From Dolichospermum sp. ST_sed8 (GTDB lineage Bacteria > Cyanobacteriota > Cyanobacteriia > Cyanobacteriales > Nostocaceae), in assembly GCA_028658405.1 (NCBI GenBank), contig JAKOGY010000020.1, positions 1-36,798 on the forward strand: DNA of 36,798 nt. Reading direction: 5' to 3'. Below are positions 16,858-22,851 of the stretch, piece after piece. Each line of letters starts with the position of its first letter. Positions within the stretch are counted from its first letter, which is position 1. The notes beneath the pieces were generated by a model, which had not been told where the DNA came from, searched no databases, and saw nothing but the letters and a program-made list of their open reading frames with translations. Both the position numbers and the translations under genes were made by a program.

Positions 16858-17178
16858 AGATTTGCAAATTGGTAATTGGTAATTATCGGTAGGGGTAAAG
16901 CAAGAGCTTCATTTGTGTTAACATAAGTAGGGGCGTATTGCAATACGCCCCTACTTATCCGTTGGCTTCCACACCCGCCCAGAAATGAATTTCACAGGCT
17001 AATAGCCAAAGTAAACTGAAGTTTACTAAAGAATTTAAAGATTTTTATGGTTATTTAGTCATCTTTAGATGACTTTTGCTATTAGACTGGGAATTCATTC
17101 CCAGTCGGGTAATAGATTTCACGTTAAGTTGACACCAATGATCACTGCTAAACCCCTACAGTCTATAACTGACATATT
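16858..17178. other. Intergenic region with three palindromes, no gene
   Basis: No credible gene. Palindromes are GTAGGGGCGTATTGCAATAC plus GCCCCTAC (16927-16954), GTCATC-TTTA-GATGAC (17058-17073) and GACTGGGAAT-TC-ATTCCCAGTC (17085-17106). The first is a common Nostocales repeat. Any of them could act as a transcription terminator for lexA (minus strand) or as a folded repeat. Confidence 0.6.
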
Positions 17179-17784
17179 TTAGTTATAATTACGCCAAATA
17201 CCAACTAAAGAACCTTGCACTTCTACTTGCATTGCCGATACTTCTATGGGATGATAATTAGGATTTGCAGGTTTGAGAGTGACAAGATCATCATGGCGAT
17301 AAAAACGTTTTAAAGTTGTTCCGTGTCCTTCCACCCTTGCAGCGACAATAGTTCCATTTTTTAATTGATTGGGTTCAGCTACGGGACGCAAAAATACTAC
17401 ATCACCATCTGCTATTAAATCTTCAATCATACTATCCCCAGCGACCCGTAAAGCGTAACTTTGGGGAGGTAATGATAAATTAGCCAAATCCAAATGTTCC
17501 ACCGCATCTGTGAACGGTTCTATTAAACCACCTGCGGCAATAGTTCCTAAAATTGGTACACCTTGTTTAGGAGGATGAAGGATGCGAAGAGTTCTAGCCC
17601 TCCCTTCATTCCAGCCAATATAACCCTTGTTGCGTAGATGTTCCAGGCGACTTTGAATGGGTGCAGGAGATTTCAAATCCATTCCTTGCATCATTTGGCG
17701 AATCGAGGGAGAATGTTGATTCAACCTGATATATTCAACCAACCATTCATATAGTTCTTTTTGAGGATCTGTGAGCCGTTCCAT
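17179..17784 (-). CDS. lexA: LexA repressor
   Basis: A 201-residue S24-family repressor. The N-terminal winged helix (about 1-68) contains HSPSIRQMMQGMDLKSPAPI. The self-cleavage site Ala84-Gly85 (GTIAAGGLIEP), Ser118 (AGDSMIED) and Lys159 (GTTLKRF) are all present, so this LexA should be cleavable, unlike Synechocystis LexA. I use the start at 17784 because a cyanobacterial LexA box lies 35 bp upstream. The longer frame from 17853 would place that box inside the coding region and add 23 residues unlike LexA. Confidence 0.93.
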   Translation of the reverse strand: MERLTDPQKELYEWLVEYIRLNQHSPSIRQMMQGMDLKSPAPIQSRLEHLRNKGYIGWNEGRARTLRILHPPKQGVPILGTIAAGGLIEPFTDAVEHLDLANLSLPPQSYALRVAGDSMIEDLIADGDVVFLRPVAEPNQLKNGTIVAARVEGHGTTLKRFYRHDDLVTLKPANPNYHPIEVSAMQVEVQGSLVGIWRNYN

Positions 17785-17818
17785 AATTTTTTCACCGAAG
17801 TAAATAATAAATGCCCAT

Positions 17819-17832
17819 AGAACATTGGTACT
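17819..17832 (-). promoter_or_regulatory. LexA box (AGTACCAATGTTCT)
   Basis: On the minus strand this 14-mer fits RGTACNNNDGTWCB, the LexA-binding consensus reported for Anabaena and other cyanobacteria, at every defined position. It lies 35 bp upstream of the lexA ATG, so lexA is probably autoregulated. Confidence 0.7.
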
Positions 17833-17942
17833 ACAAAAATCTTCCTTTAACAAGCTTTAATTAAATATTCATGATAATTGGGTAACTGATAATGAGTAAC
17901 GTAAGTTGCTAAACAGGGAACAGATAAGAATTTCATCAATTA

Positions 17943-17969
17943 CCCATTACCAATTACCAATTACCAATA
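17943..17969 (+). repeat. Heptamer repeat (CAATTAC)n
   Basis: CCATTAC, CAATTAC, CAATTAC, CAATACG follow each other in the lexA-argF gap. Short tandemly repeated heptamers of this kind are typical of heterocystous cyanobacteria. Confidence 0.75.
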
Positions 17970-17971
17970 CG

Positions 17972-18892
17972 TTATTCTGCCCCTAAAACACTTGCAAGTA
18001 AGGCTTTTTGAGCGTGTAGACGATTTTCTGCCTGATCCCAAACCCGTGATTGTGAACCTTCAATTACTTCTTCCGTAATTTCTTCACCACGATGGGCTGG
18101 TAAGCAGTGTAAAACAATTGCTTCTGGATCTGCAAGACTTAATAATTGTTCAGAAATTTGATAAGGTTGGAAAACAGGAAAACGGTTATCAGCTTGGGTT
18201 TCTTGTCCCATACTTGCCCAAACATCAGTGTAAAGTACGGATGTACCTTTGGCGGCAGCTTCAGGATCATGAGTCAAGAGAACTTCAGTTTTACCATTCG
18301 CTATTTTCCTAGTTTTTTCCACAATTTCCGCATCTGGGGCATATCCTGATGGAAAAGCTATTCTCACATTCATTCCCACCAAAGCGCAACCCAACATGAG
18401 GGAATTAGCGACATTATTCCCATCACCGACATAGGTTAATGTTAAACCTGACAAACTCCCAAACTTTTCTTGAATGGTCATTAAATCAGCCAATATTTGA
18501 CAAGGGTGTTCTAAATCTGTGAGGGCATTGATCACCGGAATCTTCGCATATTTAGCAAAAGTTTCCAACTCCTGTTGAGCAAAGGTGCGAATTGCTAAAA
18601 CATCCAAATAACGATCTAACACCCTAGCGGTATCCTGGATAGGTTCTCCACGACTCACCTGAGTGACATTGGGGTGAAGATCAATTACCTGTCCCCCTAG
18701 TTGGTACATTGCCACTGTGAAGCTGACTCTAGTGCGGGTTGAAGCTTTAGAAAACAATAAGCCCAACACTTTATTACAATGTAACTTGAGTTTTCCCGAC
18801 TTGAGTTGAGTGGCTAATTTCAGAAGTTCTTGCAGTTCTCCCGAACTTAGATCCGCTAAACTTAATAAATCTCTGCCTATCAATGCTGTCAT
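17972..18892 (-). CDS. argF: Ornithine carbamoyltransferase
   Basis: A 306-residue enzyme of arginine synthesis that makes citrulline from ornithine and carbamoyl phosphate. The carbamoyl-phosphate site STRTRVSF (about 51-58) is present, as are the EHPCQILADL motif, the ornithine-binding region VLYTDVWASMGQE and the catalytic HCLPAHRGEEI near the C-terminus. It is full length with ATG 18892. It stands alone upstream of tRNA-Thr, which is on the opposite strand, so the argF and tRNA promoters share the 18893-19121 gap. Confidence 0.95.
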   Translation of the reverse strand: MTALIGRDLLSLADLSSGELQELLKLATQLKSGKLKLHCNKVLGLLFSKASTRTRVSFTVAMYQLGGQVIDLHPNVTQVSRGEPIQDTARVLDRYLDVLAIRTFAQQELETFAKYAKIPVINALTDLEHPCQILADLMTIQEKFGSLSGLTLTYVGDGNNVANSLMLGCALVGMNVRIAFPSGYAPDAEIVEKTRKIANGKTEVLLTHDPEAAAKGTSVLYTDVWASMGQETQADNRFPVFQPYQISEQLLSLADPEAIVLHCLPAHRGEEITEEVIEGSQSRVWDQAENRLHAQKALLASVLGAE

Positions 18893-19053
18893 GCGTGATT
18901 ATCTATAAAGAACAAATGTTTTTCTGCGCCTTCGTCTAGCCGTGTCACCAGGAATACAAAATTGAACTGTACCAAATATTTTTGCATCAATCTACAACAT
19001 GGCGGTTAGTTTTACCGATTTTTGGCAACCAGAAAAATATTTTGTTTACCCTC

Positions 19054-19081
19054 TAGACAAATCATATCCCTATGCTATAAT
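19054..19081 (+). promoter_or_regulatory. tRNA-Thr promoter
   Basis: TAGACA (19054-19059), a 16-bp spacer and TATAAT (19076-19081), followed by the tRNA gene 40 bp later. A near-consensus sigma-70-type promoter. Confidence 0.7.
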
Positions 19082-19121
19082 ATGTAATCGTTGGGCAAAT
19101 AAAAATGTCCTAACCAAAATC

Positions 19122-19193
19122 GCCAGCATAGCACAGTGGTAGTGCATCCGACTTGTAATCGGAAGGTCGTAGGTTCAAATCCAACTGCTGGCC
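19122..19193 (+). tRNA. trnT-UGU: tRNA-Thr (anticodon TGT)
   Basis: The acceptor stem is GCCAGCA (19122-19128) with TGCTGGC (19186-19192). The anticodon stem TCCGA/TCGGA closes the loop CTTGTAA, giving anticodon TGT for ACA codons. The T-arm GGTTCAAATCC is present. No CCA is encoded. This gene holds the protospacer that the neighbouring CAST used for homing (19142-19157, PAM GGTA at 19138-19141). The gene is intact, since insertion occurred downstream of it. Confidence 0.95.
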
Positions 19194-19201
19194 TTATTTT
19201 T
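19194..19201 (+). repeat. Direct repeat TTATTTTT flanking the CAST, tRNA side
   Basis: TTATTTTT directly precedes the TGTACA end of the transposon, and the same 8-mer directly follows the other end (36112-36119). It is the likely target duplication, although Tn7-like elements usually duplicate 5 bp. Confidence 0.6.
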
Positions 19202-19322
19202 TGTACATTCGCAAATTATATGTCGCAGTTCGCAAATTAATGTCGTTATTCGCAGATTAATGTCGCGGCTGCTGTTTTTTGGAATCAATTTAATAATGCT
19301 GAGTTTTCGCAAATTAATGTCG
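19202..19322 (+). repeat. CAST end next to tRNA (cas12k side) with TnsB-site-like repeats
   Basis: The terminus is TGTACA (19202-19207). TnsB-site-like repeats of consensus TTCGCAAATTAATGTCGC lie at 19208-19226, 19229-19245, 19249-19266 and 19306-19322. The first three are packed at about 20-bp steps. Known ShCAST ends have the same design with a TGACAAATTA-type core. The dense triple resembles the ShCAST left end; left/right naming here is by analogy. Confidence 0.85.
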
Positions 19323-19469
19323 TTTCGTTTACCCTTGAATGTCGTAGGATTGTTTGGAATTAATTATCAACACAATCATATTACTTCAAAAAGTTGGTGA
19401 ATACTTGTGCAAAACCCAATTACATAATTATCACAATTAAATAATATTTTCGTTCTAGGCTTGTAAGAT

Positions 19470-19511
19470 TCAATATCTTTACAGGTCGGATGCACCTTTC
19501 AACCCTCTCCC
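19470..19511 (-). ncRNA. Delocalized homing crRNA targeting tRNA-Thr
   Basis: Read on the minus strand, a truncated repeat GGGAGAGGGTTGAAAG (19511-19496) keeps the 3' end of the CRISPR repeat (GGGTTGAAAG). It is followed by the spacer GTGCATCCGACCTGTA (19495-19480). The tRNA-Thr gene reads GTGCATCCGACTTGTA directly after the PAM GGTA, so 15 of 16 nt match, with the first 11 unbroken. Homology ends there, as described for short homing spacers of V-K CASTs. The 3' end of the RNA is not defined by the sequence. Confidence 0.85.
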
Positions 19512-19568
19512 ATTTGACAAAATTTGTGTAATCCAAAGACGGATAAACCAAGAACTTGATTTGTTCTG

Positions 19569-19598
19569 CTTTCAACTCACCCCTAGTCGGGATGGTAA
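19569..19598 (-). repeat. Isolated degenerate CRISPR repeat, possible second guide
   Basis: This matches the 3' 29-30 nt of the array repeat with one mismatch (GTGAGTTGAAAG for GTGGGTTGAAAG) and loses the 5' GTTTCAACT part. On the minus strand it is followed by CAGAACAAATCAAGTTCTTG. It lies 95 bp beyond the last array remnant and 58 bp before the homing repeat. It keeps the part that would pair with tracrRNA. Confidence 0.6.
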
Positions 19599-19690
19599 GT
19601 AATTGGACAAAATTAATTACACAAAAATCTGGGCTGAAATCCTTAACTGGCAAAGAATTGGTAAATAATCAATATGTAATTAATTCTGTC

Positions 19691-19929
19691 GTGGTACTTA
19701 GTTGAAACCTTTGAGGTAAACTTGAGTTCTAATTGGGCGTAGTGCATCTTTCAACCCACCCCTAGTCGGGATGGTAGTTGAAACCAGGTAATGTGTCCTG
19801 GACTTCATGGACCTAAGACCTTTCAACCCACCCCTAGTCGGGATGGTAGTTGAAACTTTTATGATTATGCCCCGGACTTTTTTGTTTAATGTCTTTCAAC
19901 CCACCCCTAGTCGGGATGGTAGTTGAAAC
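19691..19929 (-). CRISPR. Short V-K CRISPR array: three perfect repeats plus a half repeat
   Basis: Perfect 37-bp repeats lie at 19893-19929, 19820-19856 and 19748-19784. On the minus strand they begin GTTTCAACTACCATCCCGAC and end TAGGGGTGGGTTGAAAG. Spacers are 36 nt (19857-19892), 35 nt (19785-19819) and 39 nt (19709-19747). A degenerate repeat start (GTTTCAACTA, then diverging) follows at 19708-19691. The repeat is very close to that of ShCAST. The array reads away from the tracrRNA, on the same strand as cas12k. No spacer matches elsewhere in this window by eye. Confidence 0.93.
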
Positions 19930-20116
19930 CGCGCCCGTCTAGACCCTTGCCAATACAGGTTTCCAGATGCGATTTTGGCAAACCTGTTAAAAAATCTGTT
20001 TTTTTGCTCTCAATGGAGGACATTCATCACTCTTCAAATGAGTCAAATCAATACTGGACAAGGGATTCAAGGTTTTGGCAAATCCCCAGGGTTTTTGACC
20101 CCGCTTATGGTTCGCC

Positions 20117-20379
20117 AAAAAAAAGATTTGGGAGGATTCCCCCGACGAAGGGGGTGATTCAGTAGCCACCACTGTGGAAATCCACATCGTTATAAAAACG
20201 ACTATGGCTAAAAGCCTTACTCCTTATTGCTGGGAGCGCACCTATCCTGTCTTGCGACAGCAGCATCAGAAGCGGGCAGCTACCAGGCTCAGAAAGCATG
20301 ACAGTCTTCCAACTGCCAAACTAAGCCAGATTTTTCATAGTACAGAGACTCCAAGGAGCATGAACTACGGCGCTATTGT
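20117..20379 (-). ncRNA. tracrRNA of the V-K CAST
   Basis: On the minus strand the region starts near AATAGCGCCGTAGTTCATGC (about 20377) and runs through GATAGGTGCGCTCCCAGCAA (about 20251-20232) to GTGGCTACTGAATCACCCCC. It then has the CCCCC-TTCGTC-GGGGG hairpin and the anti-repeat AATCCTCCC (about 20138-20130). The same blocks in the same order are known from the ShCAST tracrRNA. A run of T (20123-20115) follows. The ends are estimates: the 5' end from the promoter, the 3' end from the T-run. Short open frames seen here are not genes. Confidence 0.88.
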
Positions 20380-20385
20380 ATCTGT

Positions 20386-20414
20386 ATTATATTTTCAAGG
20401 TTCGGATTAGTAAA
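20386..20414 (-). promoter_or_regulatory. tracrRNA promoter
   Basis: On the minus strand, TTTACT (20414-20409), a 17-bp spacer and TATAAT (20391-20386). The -35 starts 1 bp after the cas12k stop codon, so tracrRNA can be made independently of cas12k. Confidence 0.65.
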
Positions 20415-22322
20415 CTAAATTATTGCAGCTTGACGTTCTTGATAGGTAAAGACAGCTAAATCTCGTGCTTTTTCTTGTGGACTAGCTCTGATTGGTTGTG
20501 TCCCAGCTTCAATTGCAATTCCGGCTTGTGCTGCTTGGGATTTGATACTCTTGATTAATCGTCCATAACTCCAGCGATGAACGTTTATTCGATATTCTTT
20601 GGCATATTTCTGTTGGCCTTCTTTGTAACCAGGGCATTGATTTTCTGCTCTGGATTGAATTTCACTACTGATTTGCTCCCGCATATCACGGAGTTTTGGT
20701 AAAACTATACTGCCAGCTTGATATTTTTTAGCGATCGCAATTATCGCATCTGCTAACAATCTATCCACATATTGTCCTAATTCCGACTCACCAAAAGAAT
20801 TGGGTTTATTTTGTTTTTGGGCTTTGTGGCGTTCGTGAGAGAGGCGTTGTTGTTGTTGTCGCTGACGATTTAGTAAATTGTAGTTTTCACCAAGTAGTTG
20901 TTTGACACTGCGATAAGCTATAACTTCATTTTTAATAACATCTACCACCGCTACTGTGACTGGTTTTTCTAGTCCAAAACTAACACCTATTAAGATTAAG
21001 GATTTACCTTGATAATTAGGTTTGCTGGGACGAGGAAAAGGGTTATTAATTCGAGCTAGTGTTGATTGCTGACGAGTGATAAAAGCTTGTTGTTTATCGT
21101 TGAGATCATCTTTCTGTTTAGTTTTAGTTAAAATTTCGGTAATTGCTGTAACTTTCTCCTCAACTACCTGTTGAGTTCCTTCGGTAGTCAGCATCCGAGT
21201 ATCTAAAGAACAATAAAAATTCAGTTGATTTACTTTCCAATGTTCACCTTTTTCTTCACCTGGCAACCAAGCTATTCTTCCTGAGCGTAGAGTAAACAAA
21301 CTGCTTGAGTGTTGCCTTTTACTATTGCGTAGAATTTCTTGATCCTCTAGGAAGCGTTGGAAGTAGTGCAAATGACGCTTATCGCAATAAATCTCAAAAG
21401 TAAGTTTTCCCAAGCCATTGAACCGCACAAAGAGACGATTCTTATCATTTTTTAACCATGTCATATCCTCGTTAGATTCATAAGCCACAGGAAATGGCAC
21501 ATTAGCAGTTTTTCTTAAAAGTGCTGCTTGCCAAGCTTTTGCTTCATTTTCATTTTGCGTAACATTCAAGGTGGCAATTTTTAAGGTTTCTAACCATTGT
21601 TCTCCTGTCAAATCTCTACCTTTGGGGATGCGACTTTGGAGTTGATCTTTTAATCGCTCAATTTCTATTTCTTTTCTGCGCTTATTTCTGGTAAATTCTT
21701 CTGGGTTTTCATCCAGTTCACTAATTTGACAGTTATTTTTAAGTAGATATGCTAAAGCGCAACGAGTAAGAGGCTCTTCTGCTTCCTCGTAAGTGTTTAA
21801 AAGAATTTTGAAAAGTGAAAATGTTTTGGGTTTTGCGGATTTTTTAGTCTTTTTTCCCTTTTTTGGTTTGTCATTTGGATCAGACTGAGGGGTAAATTTG
21901 CTAAGAAGTTCAGTGGCTTTAGTACGGATTACGTCTAAGCTAGATTGACTTTCTTTCTCAAGTTCTTGATCACTTTTGAGCATTTCTAGCCAACGCTGTT
22001 TCCCTTTTATTTGGTTCTTTCTGCGTTTCTGTAAAGCAAACCAGGATTTATACAGATAATCCACTAAGGCAATTGCTGAGGTGTAAAAACGTCCAGGTTG
22101 TCCAGTAAAAGGTTCTTGAGTTTTGAGGGAGTTACCCAGTGTTTTGAGTAATTCAGCAGGTATACTACCCTTTTCTAGCCAGGTTTCAAATTCTGGGTGT
22201 TTTCCTACCTGTACCAATATTTCATTGATGAGTGGTGTATTTTTTTCAGTCATCAATTCCCATAGTTGACGGAGGCTGTTTTCTTCAGCAACTAAGCGAC
22301 ATTGAATTGTGATAACGCTCAT
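20415..22322 (-). CDS. cas12k: Cas12k, nuclease-inactive CRISPR effector of V-K CAST
   Basis: A 635-residue protein, matching the roughly 640 residues of Cas12k. The N-terminus MSVITIQCRLVAEENSLRQL, then ELMTEKNTPLINEIL, GQPGRFYTSAIALVDYLYKS and KGKQRWLEMLKSD are Cas12k hallmarks. A lysine-rich low-complexity segment (about 148-165) is inserted before the conserved YLLKNNCQI region. The RuvC-like motif reads LILIGVSFGLEKPVTVAVVD, with Ser where active Cas12 has Asp, and IVLPKLRDM lacks the motif II Glu, so it binds but does not cut DNA. It works with tracrRNA-crRNA, TniQ and TnsC to place TnsB. It is followed by tracrRNA and the array on the same strand. Confidence 0.96.
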   Translation of the reverse strand: MSVITIQCRLVAEENSLRQLWELMTEKNTPLINEILVQVGKHPEFETWLEKGSIPAELLKTLGNSLKTQEPFTGQPGRFYTSAIALVDYLYKSWFALQKRRKNQIKGKQRWLEMLKSDQELEKESQSSLDVIRTKATELLSKFTPQSDPNDKPKKGKKTKKSAKPKTFSLFKILLNTYEEAEEPLTRCALAYLLKNNCQISELDENPEEFTRNKRRKEIEIERLKDQLQSRIPKGRDLTGEQWLETLKIATLNVTQNENEAKAWQAALLRKTANVPFPVAYESNEDMTWLKNDKNRLFVRFNGLGKLTFEIYCDKRHLHYFQRFLEDQEILRNSKRQHSSSLFTLRSGRIAWLPGEEKGEHWKVNQLNFYCSLDTRMLTTEGTQQVVEEKVTAITEILTKTKQKDDLNDKQQAFITRQQSTLARINNPFPRPSKPNYQGKSLILIGVSFGLEKPVTVAVVDVIKNEVIAYRSVKQLLGENYNLLNRQRQQQQRLSHERHKAQKQNKPNSFGESELGQYVDRLLADAIIAIAKKYQAGSIVLPKLRDMREQISSEIQSRAENQCPGYKEGQQKYAKEYRINVHRWSYGRLIKSIKSQAAQAGIAIEAGTQPIRASPQEKARDLAVFTYQERQAAII

Positions 22323-22388
22323 GGTGTCTTTGATTTTGTGGATTTGAGAAACGTGACATGATTGTTGATTATTTTTTTACTTCCTCTA

Positions 22389-22429
22389 ATTATAGCGCAA
22401 TGACTCAATGACGCAATAGCGCAAATGTT
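22389..22429 (-). promoter_or_regulatory. cas12k promoter overlaid by an 8-bp periodic repeat operator
   Basis: TATAAT on the minus strand (22394-22389) is a consensus -10 for cas12k. Directly upstream are four units with exact 8-bp period on the plus strand: CAATGACT (22398), CAATGACG (22406), CAATAGCG (22414) and CAAATGTT (22422). They cover the spacer and -35 region. Ribbon-helix-helix repressors often bind such short tandem sites, and an Arc-like gene starts at 22486. Confidence 0.6.
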
Positions 22430-22485
22430 TTTTTTCTCAAAGACTGTGTGAAAATAGAAGCCGCAAGATTGGGCTTCAAATTAGG

Positions 22486-22659
22486 ATGGCAGAAGAAACT
22501 AGAGAGGTTAGGGGAAGAGTCCCTAAAGACATAAAAATCGCCTTTGAAATTGCCTGTGCGCGTCTGGAAGTGACGCAAACTGCGGCTTTGGAGGAGGCGA
22601 TTAGAGATTGGTTGCAAAAAAAAGATTCCCCTGCTGGTGGTAAGTCAGAGGGGAGTTAA
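22486..22659 (+). CDS. Arc/CopG-like ribbon-helix-helix regulator of the CAST
   Basis: A 57-residue protein divergent from cas12k. The N-terminus TREVRGRVPKDIKIAFEIAC gives the beta strand (REVRGRVP) and first helix. ARLEVTQTAALEEAIRDWLQ supplies the turn and second helix of an RHH/Arc-type DNA-binding fold. The tail is a flexible, charged KKDSPAGGKSEGS. V-K CASTs carry a small regulator here: the MerR-type CvkR in Anabaena sp. PCC 7120, Arc_2-type in others. It probably represses cas12k through the periodic repeats at 22398-22429. The ATG at 22486 is the first in frame. Confidence 0.72.
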   Translation: MAEETREVRGRVPKDIKIAFEIACARLEVTQTAALEEAIRDWLQKKDSPAGGKSEGS

Positions 22660-22851
22660 AAGTGCGATGCTTATAGTGAGGGTAGCGATCTCATCTTCTG
22701 GTGAATTCTAGTAACTAGAGAAAGTTTACAGGTTACAGGTTGAAGAAATATATATATAGAAATTTATTAGCAGACGTATATAATGGAAAATTGATACAGC
22801 TATTGTTTCTTGGCTATTTTCAATAGAACGCACTCATTCAAGCCATAGGTC
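22660..22851 (+). other. Spacer upstream of hsdR
   Basis: No gene. It contains an ATATATATAT run near 22749 and CGTATATAATGG (TATAAT about 22776-22781), a likely -10 of the cargo operon promoter about 70 bp before hsdR. No clear -35 is seen. Confidence 0.4.

Noticed and set aside
17785-17853. Longer LexA start at 17853
   Set aside because: It would put the LexA box and promoter region inside the coding sequence and adds residues unlike LexA.
19122-19201. Integrase-type attachment site at the tRNA
   Set aside because: No tyrosine recombinase is in the window, the tRNA 3' end is not repeated at the far end, and CRISPR-guided Tn7-like insertion explains the position fully.
19709-19747. Array spacer 3 begins ATGCACTAC, matching 9 nt of the tRNA-Thr antisense strand
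   Set aside because: The bases before the match are CGG, not an NGTN PAM, the match stops at 9 nt, and the insertion would fall on the wrong side. Taken as chance.
19923-20410. Several open frames of 60-80 codons on both strands
   Set aside because: They lie in the tracrRNA gene and its flank. The conserved blocks there are RNA blocks of V-K tracrRNA, and none of the frames looks like a protein.
22405-22617. Minus-strand 70-codon frame upstream of cas12k
   Set aside because: It is antisense to the Arc-like gene and its promoter; the plus-strand 57-residue frame has a clear ribbon-helix-helix pattern.
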